From the NCBI RefSeq assembly GCF_013394795.1, contig NZ_JABXYU010000001.1, forward strand, positions 1,984,001 through 2,048,000: a stretch of DNA of 64,000 nt, in the 5' to 3' direction. Positions 35,337 to 44,143 of this stretch are shown piece by piece. This stretch comes from Leptotrichia sp. oral taxon 223. GTDB taxonomy: Bacteria > Fusobacteriota > Fusobacteriia > Fusobacteriales > Leptotrichiaceae. Under the pieces are notes generated by a model. It did no database searches, was not told the origin of the DNA, and was given only the letters and a program-made list of their open reading frames with translations. Position numbers and translations under genes: made by a program. Positions within the stretch are counted from its first letter, which is position 1; the number at the start of each line of letters is the position of its first letter.

Positions 35337-36338
35337 ATGATTTCGATTCAAAGGCTTGAAGAAATAATAAAAAAATTTAGTAGTGTGAAAATAGCTGTAA
35401 TTGGCGATATGATGTTAGACGAGTATTTAATTGGAAGAGTCAACAGAATTTCACCAGAGGCGCCTGTTCCGATTGTGAATATAGAAGAAGAGAGATTTGT
35501 ATTGGGAGGAGCTTCAAATGTAGCAAATAACTTGACTTCACTTGAAGGGAAAGTTTTCGTTTACGGAGTAATTGGAAATGATGCGAGTGGAGAGAAATTT
35601 ATAAAGGAGCTTGAGGCTAAGAATGTGAATCCTGATGGAATTGTGAAGGATGGAACACGTCCAACGATTATTAAGAGCAGAGTTTTATCGCAAGGGCAGC
35701 AGCTGCTTAGGCTGGACTGGGAAAAGGATACTGATATTTCAGAAGATATTCAGAAACAGCTTTTAGAAAATTTTGAAAAAAATATCGAAAATATTGATGC
35801 GGTATTACTTTCTGATTACAATAAAGGGCTGCTTACAAAATATTTGTCAAAAAAAATTATTGAAATAACTAAAAAACATAATAAAAAGATAATGGTTGAT
35901 CCAAAACCTCAGAATTTTAAAAATTATGCGGGAGCAACTTCAATGACTCCAAATAGAAAAGAAATTTTGGATTATTTTGGAATGAAAAAATTCACAAGTG
36001 AAGAAGAAATTGCTGAAAAAATGGCACAGTTAAAGGACGAGTTAAAACTAGACAGCGTTGTGCTTACTCGAAGTGAGGAGGGAGTTTCGTTATTTAGAAC
36101 AGAACATAAGAGGATACCGACTGTGGCAAGGGAAGTTTATGATGTTACAGGAGCTGGAGACACCTTTATATCGACATTTTTACTTTCGATATGTGCTGGA
36201 GCGGATTTGTATGAGGCCGGGGTAATTGCAAATATGGCATCTGGAATTGTAGTAGCAAAAATAGGAACGGCTACTGCAACGCAGAATGAAATACTGGAAT
36301 TTTACAAAGATAATGACAATGTGTTGAAAAATATATAA
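35337..36338 (+). CDS. rfaE1: D-glycero-beta-D-manno-heptose-7-phosphate kinase
   Basis: A 333-residue PfkB-family kinase matching the N-terminal half of HldE. It phosphorylates heptose-7-phosphate to the 1,7-bisphosphate for ADP-heptose and LPS core synthesis. Motifs: GDMMLDEYLIGRVNRISPEAPVP (start signature, given here in overview), the GGASNVANN sugar-binding block and the C-terminal anion hole DVTGAGDTFIS. It ends before the cytidylyl/adenylyltransferase domain, so RfaE2 must be separate and is not in the window. This supports an LPS-bearing cell. It follows the secretin gene by 162 bases with its own promoter. Confidence 0.93.
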   Translation: MISIQRLEEIIKKFSSVKIAVIGDMMLDEYLIGRVNRISPEAPVPIVNIEEERFVLGGASNVANNLTSLEGKVFVYGVIGNDASGEKFIKELEAKNVNPDGIVKDGTRPTIIKSRVLSQGQQLLRLDWEKDTDISEDIQKQLLENFEKNIENIDAVLLSDYNKGLLTKYLSKKIIEITKKHNKKIMVDPKPQNFKNYAGATSMTPNRKEILDYFGMKKFTSEEEIAEKMAQLKDELKLDSVVLTRSEEGVSLFRTEHKRIPTVAREVYDVTGAGDTFISTFLLSICAGADLYEAGVIANMASGIVVAKIGTATATQNEILEFYKDNDNVLKNI

Positions 36339-36397
36339 AAGCAGTTATTATTAAATTTAGTAATGTTATAAAATAAAAAAGAAAAGGAAGTGAAATT

Positions 36398-37285
36398 ATG
36401 GCAATTATTGCGGCAATTGAAGCCGGGGGAACGAAATTTATCTGTGGATTGGGGACTGAAGATGGAAAAATTATCGACAGGGTAAGTATTCCAACTGCAA
36501 CTCCTGAAGAAACAATGGCACAAGTTATTGAATACTTTAAGGATAAGCAATTTGATGTAATGGGTGTTGGGAGCTTTGGACCGATTGATCCTGTAAAAGG
36601 CTCTAAAACTTATGGATACATTACAAAAACTCCAAAGCCTTACTGGAGTGACTATAACTTAATTGGGGAATTAAAAAAACATTATGATGTTCCGATGGAA
36701 TTTGATACAGATGTAAATGGCGCAGCACTTGCAGAAAGCTGGTGGGGTGCTGGAGAAAACCTGAAAAATGTTATGTACATTACGGTAGGAACTGGAATTG
36801 GGGCTGGAGCGGTTGTTGATGGAAAAATGCTTCAAGGACTGACTCACCCTGAAATGGGACATATATTCTTGAAAAGACATAAAGATGATAAATTTGAAGG
36901 AAGATGCCCTTTTCATAAGGACTGTATGGAAGGAATGGCAGCAGGGCCTGCAATAGAGGATAGATGGGGTAAAAAAGGAATTGAACTTGCCGATAGGGAT
37001 GAAGTCTGGGATATGGAAGCATATTACTTGGCTCAGGCTGTGGTAAACTATACTTTGATTTTATCGCCACAAAAAATAATTATGGGTGGCGGAGTTATGA
37101 AGCAAAAGCAGCTTTTCCCATTAATTAGAAAATATACATTGGAATTTTTAAATGGTTATGTTCAAAAGGAAGAAATTTTAGAAAAAATTGATAATTACAT
37201 TGTTTATCCAGGACTTGGAGATGAAGCGGGATTTGTTGGTGCGATTGCATTGGGGAAAATTGCGTTGGAGAACAGCAGGAAATAA
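36398..37285 (+). CDS. scrK: ROK-family fructokinase
   Basis: A 295-residue ROK kinase. It has the phosphate loop AIEAGGTKFICG (residues 4-15), catalytic Asp in FDTDVNGAALAE, the glycine-rich TVGTGIGAGAV, and the zinc motif H..GRCPFHKDCMEG typical of the GmuE/YdhR/ScrK fructokinases. It phosphorylates fructose (perhaps mannose) to the 6-phosphate. ScrB, the sucrose-6-phosphate hydrolase that yields fructose, is encoded at 48152. It sits between rfaE1 and the GspF-like gene in one direction. Confidence 0.92.
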   Translation: MAIIAAIEAGGTKFICGLGTEDGKIIDRVSIPTATPEETMAQVIEYFKDKQFDVMGVGSFGPIDPVKGSKTYGYITKTPKPYWSDYNLIGELKKHYDVPMEFDTDVNGAALAESWWGAGENLKNVMYITVGTGIGAGAVVDGKMLQGLTHPEMGHIFLKRHKDDKFEGRCPFHKDCMEGMAAGPAIEDRWGKKGIELADRDEVWDMEAYYLAQAVVNYTLILSPQKIIMGGGVMKQKQLFPLIRKYTLEFLNGYVQKEEILEKIDNYIVYPGLGDEAGFVGAIALGKIALENSRK

Positions 37286-37324
37286 TAACTAACTAACAAT
37301 TAATCAAAGGGGGGATTAATTAAA

Positions 37325-38368
37325 ATGAGAAGTATTATACGAAATGTAGAAACCGAAATAGGAGAAAAAGACTTATTATCATTTACGAAAAGTGTATATT
37401 ATTTATTAAATGGTAAAATTTCAATAATTGACACGCTTGGAATTGTTGCACAGAATTATGACGGGGATTTGAAAAGCAAGATAATGCGTGCAAAACAGCA
37501 GATTGAAAAGGGAGTTTCTCTTCATAGGGCTTTTTCAAAGATTACTGCAAATAAGGAATTTATGGAAATGGTTAAAATTGGGGAAGAAACTGGGAATCTA
37601 GAAATTGTTTTTAAAAATCTCTATGAAAAGTATGAATTTAATCAGAGAATAAAAAAAGATATAAAAAATTTGAGCATTTATCCAGTAACAGTTATAATTA
37701 CTGCACTAGTCATTGTATTTATACTGTTAAAATTTGTTGTACCTAAATTTGTCCTGATTTATTCTGACATTGGGCAGGAATTGCCAAAAGTTACACAAAT
37801 TGTGATAAATCTCAGTAAAATAACTGATAGGTATGGGATTATTTTTTTAGCAGTTATAATTTTTTTATTTTTTATATTGAAAAAATGGAAAAGGCAGAAT
37901 GAAAAGGTTTTTGAGAAAAAAATATTGGGAACAAAAATTATTGGGAAAATGTATAAAAATATTTGCATATTAAATTTTACGAGAAATATGTATTCCCTAA
38001 CAGATGCCAATGTTCCATTGATTCAATCGCTAAAGATGTGTACAAATTCCAAAAGCAATATTTTAAATAAAGAGCTGAAAAAAATTATTTTAAAAATAGA
38101 AAAAGGGGAGAGCATTCAAAAATCCTTTAAAAATACAACTTTTTTTGACAATGAATACATAAGTTTTCTTACAATTGGAGAAAAAACCGGGGAAATGAAA
38201 ATATCATTTTTTAATTTGAATGAAATTTATTATGAAAAAGTTAGTGAAAAAATAAAATGGTTTTTGAAAATGTTTGAACCGCTTTCGATAATTTTTATTG
38301 GAGTAATTATTGGGCTTATTGTGTTTTCAGTTATGTTGCCTATTTTTAAAATGGGAGAAATGTTGTAA
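37325..38368 (+). CDS. gspF: GspF/PilC-like inner-membrane platform protein
   Basis: A 347-residue T2SF-family protein with two repeated halves. In the first, F.KSVYYLLNGKISIIDTLGI and FMEMVKIGEETGNLEIVF, then a membrane pair near 115-135 and 160-180. In the second, NFTRNMYSLTDANVPLIQSL and FLTIGEKTGEMKISF, then the C-terminal membrane segment. It is the platform of type II secretion or type IV pilus machines. It lies 2.1 kb beyond the secretin gene, separated by two sugar kinases, and is preceded by GGGGGG-type ribosome site 39 bases after scrK. Confidence 0.9.
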   Translation: MRSIIRNVETEIGEKDLLSFTKSVYYLLNGKISIIDTLGIVAQNYDGDLKSKIMRAKQQIEKGVSLHRAFSKITANKEFMEMVKIGEETGNLEIVFKNLYEKYEFNQRIKKDIKNLSIYPVTVIITALVIVFILLKFVVPKFVLIYSDIGQELPKVTQIVINLSKITDRYGIIFLAVIIFLFFILKKWKRQNEKVFEKKILGTKIIGKMYKNICILNFTRNMYSLTDANVPLIQSLKMCTNSKSNILNKELKKIILKIEKGESIQKSFKNTTFFDNEYISFLTIGEKTGEMKISFFNLNEIYYEKVSEKIKWFLKMFEPLSIIFIGVIIGLIVFSVMLPIFKMGEML

Positions 38369-38539
38369 ATATTAAATGAAAAATATGAAAAATTAAAGTT
38401 GGAAATTGGAATTTTAGATTTAACACAAAAATGCTATTCTTTATTAAAATACAGGATTTATTATGAGCATGCTGCTCAAATTTTATAGATTTAATTTTAA
38501 ATGGATACCAATACACAATAAGAAAAAAAAGGAAAATTT

Positions 38540-39184
38540 ATGATAGAAAATTTTATAGAATCATCGAAATATGTACAGAATTTGTTTAAAATAGAAAATG
38601 AAATTATACAGGATATAAAAAAAGAAAGTTTAGATGAAAATGTACCGATTATTACGGATGAAGTGCTAAATTATATGATTTTTACGGCTAGAAATATAAA
38701 AGCTGGGAATATTTTGGAAATTGGAACAGCGACAGGATATTCAGGGCTTTTTTTAGCACAAATTGCCAATCAAAATGACGGATTTTTGACAACGATGGAA
38801 ATTGATGAAAATCGTTATAATAAAGCTGTGGAAAATTTTAAGAAACTTGGATTATTTGAAAAGAATAAGATGATTTTTGGAGATGCTTTGGAGGAAATTC
38901 CGAAACTTGGTAAGAATATGAAATATGATTTTATTTTTATTGATGCTTCAAAGGGGCAGTATTTGAAGTTTTTTGAAATGAGTTATGAACTTCTCAATGA
39001 AAATGGAATTATTTTTATTGATAATCTGATGTTTCGTGGACTGGTTGCGGCAGATAAGGAAGAAATTCCGAAAAGGTACAAGACGATTGTAAAAAGGCTT
39101 AAAGAATTTATAGAAAAATTGAATAAAAAGTATAATTTTGTACTGCTGCCATTTGGAGATGGAGTTGGGATAGTGAAAAAGTAA
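38540..39184 (+). CDS. Class I SAM methyltransferase (O-methyltransferase/TrmR type)
   Basis: A 214-residue protein of the COG4122 family: NILEIGTATGYSGLFLAQ (motif I), TTMEIDENRYNKA (motif II), DFIFIDASKGQYLKFFE and IFIDNLMFRG. The family includes catechol O-methyltransferase-like enzymes and TrmR/YrrM, which methylates hydroxyuridine at tRNA position 34. The tRNA role is the more likely in a bacterium but cannot be told from sequence alone. It is followed closely (27 bases) by an EEP-family gene. Confidence 0.88.
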   Translation: MIENFIESSKYVQNLFKIENEIIQDIKKESLDENVPIITDEVLNYMIFTARNIKAGNILEIGTATGYSGLFLAQIANQNDGFLTTMEIDENRYNKAVENFKKLGLFEKNKMIFGDALEEIPKLGKNMKYDFIFIDASKGQYLKFFEMSYELLNENGIIFIDNLMFRGLVAADKEEIPKRYKTIVKRLKEFIEKLNKKYNFVLLPFGDGVGIVKK

Positions 39185-39211
39185 GGACATAGGAAAGAGA
39201 AGTGAGAAAAA

Positions 39212-39964
39212 ATGAAATTTCTTTTGTATAACATTCGATATGGGACTGGAAAATATTTGAATCAGCCGTTTAAGCATATGCGGGGATATTTGGGACGTTC
39301 TATAAGGCATATTTATCGGATTGGGAAATTTATTAATAAGTACAAGCCTGATATTGTGGGACTTGTAGAAGTGGATCTTGGCTCATTTCGTATGTATAGC
39401 AGAAATCAGGCTACACTTCTTGGCAGAATTACGAGAAATAATAATGTTTATCAGTATAAATATGAGGAAGATTCTAACTATATGAAATTTCCAATGGTGA
39501 GAAAGCAGGGGAATGCCTTACTTTGTAAAAATCCAATTGTAAGAGAGGAGTTTCACTATCTGGATATTGGGATGAAAAAATTAATTATAGAGGTGGAAAC
39601 AAAGGATATAATTGTATTTCTTGTACATTTGGCACTTGGAGGAAAAACACGGCAAAAACAAATTGTGCAGCTTTATAATTTGGTGAAAAATTGTAAGAAG
39701 CCAGTTATAGTAGCTGGTGATTTTAACGTTTTTTGGGGCGAAGAGGAAATTGAGATGTTTTTGCAGGCTTCAAATCTAAAAAATGTAAATACAAGGAAAG
39801 AACCGACTTTTCCAAGTTGGAATCCTAAACGTGAACTTGACTTTATACTTTGTTCCCAAGAAATAAAAGTAAAAAATTATGAAGTCATACAAACTCAGCT
39901 TTCAGATCATTTGCCAATATTGGTTGATTTTGAAATTATGCCTAATTTTTCAAAAAGAAGCTGA
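39212..39964 (+). CDS. Endonuclease/exonuclease/phosphatase family protein
   Basis: A 250-residue EEP-fold hydrolase. Visible are the first metal motif FLLYNIRYGTG (Asn7-like), VGLVEVDLG with the metal-binding Glu, the VFLVHLALGG His motif, VIVAGDFNVFWGEEE and the terminal SDHLP with the catalytic His. Substrates in this superfamily range from DNA to phospholipids, so the function stays open. No signal peptide, so it is cytoplasmic. Confidence 0.88.
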   Translation: MKFLLYNIRYGTGKYLNQPFKHMRGYLGRSIRHIYRIGKFINKYKPDIVGLVEVDLGSFRMYSRNQATLLGRITRNNNVYQYKYEEDSNYMKFPMVRKQGNALLCKNPIVREEFHYLDIGMKKLIIEVETKDIIVFLVHLALGGKTRQKQIVQLYNLVKNCKKPVIVAGDFNVFWGEEEIEMFLQASNLKNVNTRKEPTFPSWNPKRELDFILCSQEIKVKNYEVIQTQLSDHLPILVDFEIMPNFSKRS

Positions 39965-40145
39965 ATAAAATTTTGAATTTTTTTCAATATTGCTTTACAA
40001 TTTATTAGGATATAAGTGTTATAAAAATTAGAAAAGTTACTTAGCTGGATATATAAAAATAAATCTTTAAAAATTAGGATTTAAAGATTACAAGACTATA
40101 AAAAAATTAAAAATATGGATTTATTTTTTGAATTTTTTTAGAATA

Positions 40146-40174
40146 TTGACAAATAAGGTTATATATGATATAAA
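40146..40174 (+). promoter_or_regulatory. Promoter of the small RNA
   Basis: TTGACA (40146-40151), a 17-base spacer and TATAAA (40169-40174), one base from full consensus. The expected start is about 40181. Confidence 0.85.
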
Positions 40175-40180
40175 TAACTG

Positions 40181-40256
40181 TCTAATAGAGACGCCCCATC
40201 TCTACATTTAGACTTCTTTCATACAAAAAAACGAGCACACGGCTCGTTTTTGTTTT
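40181..40256 (+). ncRNA. Putative small RNA, ~75 nt, with C-rich loop
   Basis: No coding frame is seen, but three elements line up. There is a near-consensus promoter with predicted start at 40181. A hairpin begins right there: TCTAA-TAGAGA (40181-40191) pairs with TCTCTA (40199-40204) and TTAGA (40208-40212), with a 3-base bulge and an exposed CGCCCCA loop. A perfect Rho-independent terminator follows: ACGAGC (40231-40236) pairs with GCTCGT (40242-40247), then TTTTGTTTT. C-rich loops often bind the Shine-Dalgarno of target mRNAs. Trans-acting sRNAs are known in fusobacteria (for example FoxI), but no relation was tested. Confidence 0.72.
40226..40256 (+). terminator. Terminator of the small RNA
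   Basis: Stem ACGAGC/GCTCGT, loop ACACG, extended by A-T pairs on both sides and followed by a T-rich run. Confidence 0.9.
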
Positions 40257-40418
40257 ATAAACAGGCTTTTGAACGGGGAATTAATAATATAGCAATTCTA
40301 GTTTAAAACGGGAGTAGAAGCTATCCATTGCTTTTTACATGTTTTTACTCCAATTTTTAAGTGGATTGATTATAGTTTTGAAATTTATGATAAATATTTA
40401 GGAGAACAGGATTACAGG

Positions 40419-41654
40419 ATGAAAAAAGAAATAGCGATAATTGGTGGCGGTGCATCGGGTTTTCTAACAGCGATTACTGCAAAGAAAAATGGTAAGGATG
40501 TTGTCATTCTGGAGAGAAAGGACAGAGTTTTGAAAAAGGTGCTGACTACTGGAAATGGGCGATGTAACTTGACAAATGTGAATGCTTCAAATAGAAATTA
40601 TTTTGGAATTGAGAAAATGAAGCAGCCGATTGAGAAAATTTTGGAAAGCTTTACTTCACAGGATGCAATGAATTTTTTTGAAGATGAAGTTGGGATAATT
40701 TGCGATGAAGAAAATAGTGGAAAAGTTTATCCACTTAGCGGACAGGCTGCATCAATTGTGGATGGACTCAGATTTTATGCACAAAGTCTTGGAATAGAGA
40801 TAATTACAGATTTTTATGTTACGAAAATTGAGAAGAAAATGTTTGATTTTAAGATAGTTTCTGAGGATAAAAGACAGATAGTTGCTAAAAAGGTGGTGCT
40901 TGCAACTGGTGGAAAATCATATCCTGAACTTGGTTCAAACGGAAGTGGCTATGAGCTAGCAAAGAGCTTTGGGCATACAGTTACGAAATTAACGCCTGTT
41001 ATTGTGCAGCTAAAGGCAGAAAAAGAAAAAATTAAGGGATTAAAAGGAATTAAGTTGGATGTGGAAGTTACGGCTTTTGGAGAAAATGGAAGTGGAGAGA
41101 AAATAAAGATTTGCACTTATGATGGAGAATTATTGTTTACGGATTTTGGGATTTCTGGAAATGTGGTTTTTAATATTTCGTATGTTTTTCCAATTTATAA
41201 AAATGTGGAATTTGAAATTGACTTTATGCCAAAATTTACGTACAATGAAATTTTTGAAATTCTGAAAAAACGTCGAAAAATATTAAAGGCTTTTACGATG
41301 GAACAATTTTTTAATGGAATTGTCAATAAAAAACTGGGACAATTTTTGACAAAATCGGCAGGAATAGAAAAGTTGTCAAAAAGTATAAATGAACTTACAG
41401 ACAATGAAATTCGTAAAATCTGTACAACTTTAAAAAAATACAAAATAAAAATTATTGATACAAATGGCTTTAAAGCGGCTCAAGTTACCGCTGGAGGTAT
41501 TCCTCTAAGTGAAGTGAATCTGGAAAATCTGGAATCAAAAAAAGTTAAAAATCTGTATTTCGCTGGAGAAATACTGGATGTTTACGGTGAATGTGGCGGA
41601 TTTAACTTACAATGGGCCTGGACATCTGGATATTTTTTAGGAAAAAATCTTTAA
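40419..41654 (+). CDS. HI0933-like flavoprotein (BaiN/YhiN family)
   Basis: A 411-residue FAD-binding protein. It has an N-terminal dinucleotide loop IIGGGASGFLTAI (residues 6-18), the family block TTGNGRCNLTNVN (about 45-57), VVLATGGKSYPELGSNGSGY and the C-terminal AGGIPLSEVN...YFAGEILDVYGECGGFNLQWAWTSG type ending. The family includes BaiN-like reductases; the physiological substrate is unknown. It is preceded by the small RNA and a hairpin. Confidence 0.92.
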   Translation: MKKEIAIIGGGASGFLTAITAKKNGKDVVILERKDRVLKKVLTTGNGRCNLTNVNASNRNYFGIEKMKQPIEKILESFTSQDAMNFFEDEVGIICDEENSGKVYPLSGQAASIVDGLRFYAQSLGIEIITDFYVTKIEKKMFDFKIVSEDKRQIVAKKVVLATGGKSYPELGSNGSGYELAKSFGHTVTKLTPVIVQLKAEKEKIKGLKGIKLDVEVTAFGENGSGEKIKICTYDGELLFTDFGISGNVVFNISYVFPIYKNVEFEIDFMPKFTYNEIFEILKKRRKILKAFTMEQFFNGIVNKKLGQFLTKSAGIEKLSKSINELTDNEIRKICTTLKKYKIKIIDTNGFKAAQVTAGGIPLSEVNLENLESKKVKNLYFAGEILDVYGECGGFNLQWAWTSGYFLGKNL

Positions 41655-41846
41655 AAAAGGACTGTATAATTTAAAATGTTGCTAAATTAAATACTATTAG
41701 TAATAAATTTTATAAAAATGGTATTTTATTTACTTGATAACAAAAAATTTAACTCCCTTGCTAAAATGAATTTTTAGAAAATTTACTATTTAAAATAAAA
41801 ATAATATTGCAAACTTTTAAAAACAACTAAACTAATAAGGAGAAAA

Positions 41847-43496
41847 ATGATTAGAATAAATAATATAAAAATGCCTGTAAAACACAACGGAAATGATTTA
41901 AAAAAAACAGTTTACAAACTTTACAAAATCAATGAAAATGAAGTAAAAAGTTTTGAAATTGCAGGACAGGCGATTGATGCCAGAAAAAAAGATAATGTTG
42001 TATTTGTTTATGCGGTGGATATTTCTTTTAAGTTTGACGAGGAAACGGAAAAGAAAAGATTTGAAAATGTGAAAAATGTGCGAAAAATTGAGAAAAAGCC
42101 TTATTCTACGGAAAAAATTAAGAACTTTACAGAAACTGAAAATGTAAAACGCCCTATTATTGTCGGAAGTGGTCCTGCCGGAATTTTTGCTGGACTTGTG
42201 CTTGCCGAAGCTGGATTGAAGCCTATTATTATTGAGCAGGGGAAAAATGTAGATGAGCGTGAAAAGGATGTTTATAATTTTTTCAAAACTGGAAAACTCG
42301 ATAAATATTCAAATGTGCAGTTTGGAGAAGGAGGAGCTGGAACATTTTCAGATGGAAAATTAAATACGAATACAAATAATTTTCGGATTCAGAAGGTTTA
42401 TGATGAATTAATTCTCGCTGGTGCTGATCCCAAAATAAATTATATGTCAAAACCCCACATTGGAACTGATAAATTAATCGAAATAATGCGTAAAATTAGG
42501 TATAAAATCGAAAGTCTTGGAGGAGAGTACCGTTTTAGCACAAAACTTGTAAAAATAAATTATGAAAAATACGATTCTAAAAATAACAAAATAAAAAGCA
42601 TTTTAGTTGAAAATGTGGAAAATTCTGATGAAAATAAAATTTATAAAATCTCAACAAACATTCTAGTTCTCGCAATCGGGCATAGTGCAAGGGATACTTT
42701 CTTTATGCTGAATGAAGAAAATGTTGCAATGGAACGGAAAACTTTTTCAGTAGGAGTCAGAATTGAGCATCTTCAAAGTATGATAAATTACTCGCAGTAT
42801 GGAAAATTTGCTGATAAATTACCAGCCGCAGAATATAAATTAAATGTGAAGACAAGCAATGGACGTGGAGTTTATACATTCTGCATGTGTCCTGGTGGTG
42901 TAGTTGTACCATCTTCAAGCGAGGAAGGCAGGCTTGTTGTAAATGGAATGAGTTATTCACAAAGAGATTTGGAAAATGCAAATTCAGCAATTTTGGTAAA
43001 TGTATTTCCTGAGGATTTCCCAGGAGAAAGCGTTCTGGCTGGAGTAGAATTTCAAAGAAGGCTGGAAGAAAAAGCATTTGAACTTGGCGGAAAAGATTAC
43101 AAAGCCCCTATTCAGCTATTTGGCGATTTTGTAAACAATAAAATCTCAACAAAATTAGGAAAAATAAAGCCAAGCTATCTGGCAGGCTACAAATTTGCAA
43201 ATTTAAATGAAATTTTTCCACAATTCATAAACGATTCTATAAAAGAAGGAATTACCTTAATGGATAAAAAAATAAAGGGATTTGCCAGTTATGACGCAAT
43301 TCTGTCAGGTGTCGAAAGCCGTAGTTCATCTCCGGTGAAAATTCCTAGAAATGAAAGATTTTTCTCAAATATCGAAGGGCTTATGCCTTGCGGGGAAGGT
43401 GCAGGATATGCTGGGGGGATTATGTCGGCAGCAGTTGACGGGATAAAGTGTGCAGAATATGTAATTGAATATTTTATGAAAAATTTATTAAGTTGA
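41847..43496 (+). CDS. FAD-dependent dehydrogenase-like protein (COG2509)
   Basis: A 549-residue flavoprotein. The N-terminal ~90 residues are a small alpha/beta domain. Then comes the FAD loop VGSGPAGIFAGLVLAE (about 108-123), the signature QFGEGGAGTFSDGKLNT, VLAIGHSARDTFFML and the end GLMPCGEGAGYAGGIMSAAVDG. This matches the large uncharacterised FAD-dependent dehydrogenases of COG2509. No membrane segment. Function is unknown. Confidence 0.92.
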   Translation: MIRINNIKMPVKHNGNDLKKTVYKLYKINENEVKSFEIAGQAIDARKKDNVVFVYAVDISFKFDEETEKKRFENVKNVRKIEKKPYSTEKIKNFTETENVKRPIIVGSGPAGIFAGLVLAEAGLKPIIIEQGKNVDEREKDVYNFFKTGKLDKYSNVQFGEGGAGTFSDGKLNTNTNNFRIQKVYDELILAGADPKINYMSKPHIGTDKLIEIMRKIRYKIESLGGEYRFSTKLVKINYEKYDSKNNKIKSILVENVENSDENKIYKISTNILVLAIGHSARDTFFMLNEENVAMERKTFSVGVRIEHLQSMINYSQYGKFADKLPAAEYKLNVKTSNGRGVYTFCMCPGGVVVPSSSEEGRLVVNGMSYSQRDLENANSAILVNVFPEDFPGESVLAGVEFQRRLEEKAFELGGKDYKAPIQLFGDFVNNKISTKLGKIKPSYLAGYKFANLNEIFPQFINDSIKEGITLMDKKIKGFASYDAILSGVESRSSSPVKIPRNERFFSNIEGLMPCGEGAGYAGGIMSAAVDGIKCAEYVIEYFMKNLLS

Positions 43497-43501
43497 AATT
43501 T

Positions 43502-43530
43502 TTGATTTTTGCCAATAAATATGCTATAAT
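43502..43530 (+). promoter_or_regulatory. Promoter of the carbonic anhydrase-like gene
   Basis: TTGATT (43502-43507), a 17-base spacer and TATAAT (43525-43530). Confidence 0.65.
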
Positions 43531-43613
43531 TTCAACATCTTTAAGATATATTTCAAACACTTCAAACTTGTAATAATTAAAAATATACAGTTGTTTGAAC
43601 GAGGGAGGAAATT

Positions 43614-44006
43614 ATGTTTTGTACTTTAGTATGCTGTATGGATGGAAGATTTATTCATATTTTGAATGAATATATCAGAAGTAATTATAGATATACTTTT
43701 GTTGATACCATTACTGATGCAGGAGCTGTAAATAAAATTGTTAGTGATGAGGATTATTTAAAAAAAATAGAAGATAAGGTTGTTTTAATTTCGGTTAATA
43801 AACATAAATCTGATCATATCTTTGTGGCAGGACATAGCGACTGTGCTGGTTGTCCAATTGATGATGAAACGCAGAAAGGATATATTCGCAAAGCTGCCGA
43901 GAAAATGCACAGCGATTTGCCACATGAGGCTGTTACTGGCCTTTTTGTTTATGAAAATGGAGAAATTGAAATTTTAGTGGATTACGATATAACAAATACT
44001 AATTAA
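43614..44006 (+). CDS. Carbonic anhydrase-like zinc protein
   Basis: A 130-residue protein with the beta-carbonic anhydrase metal pattern in compressed form: C8-M-D10-G-R12 (CMDGR) near the start and GHSDCAGC with the His and Cys ligands in the middle. It is much shorter than ordinary beta-CAs (~200 residues) and lacks their C-terminal region, so it belongs to the small CA-like family found in anaerobes. Hydration of CO2 is plausible but unproven. It has its own promoter and terminator. Confidence 0.75.
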   Translation: MFCTLVCCMDGRFIHILNEYIRSNYRYTFVDTITDAGAVNKIVSDEDYLKKIEDKVVLISVNKHKSDHIFVAGHSDCAGCPIDDETQKGYIRKAAEKMHSDLPHEAVTGLFVYENGEIEILVDYDITNTN

Positions 44007-44026
44007 TTAAGTTAATAAAAAAATAG

Positions 44027-44058
44027 AGGAACTGTCTTTAATTGATAGTTCCTGTTTT
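44027..44058 (+). terminator. Terminator after the carbonic anhydrase-like gene
   Basis: AGGAACTGTC (44027-44036), loop TTTAATT, then GATAGTTCCT (44044-44053): a 10-bp stem with one G-U pair, followed by GTTTTT. Confidence 0.9.
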
Positions 44059-44143
44059 TATTTAAATAATTTTTTTTAGTCTAAAAGTACGAATAAAAAG
44101 ATATCCTTTTTGAATATTTTTTCTTTAACTTTTAATTATAAAA

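Larger units (their letters stand above)
39965..40418. other. Gap containing a probable small RNA
   Basis: 454 gene-free bases with a small RNA unit (promoter 40146, terminator to 40256). A second hairpin follows: GGAGTAGAA (40311-40319) pairs with TTTTACTCC (40343-40351), then AATTTTT. That hairpin precedes the flavoprotein gene at 40419 and may be a leader terminator. Confidence 0.6.
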
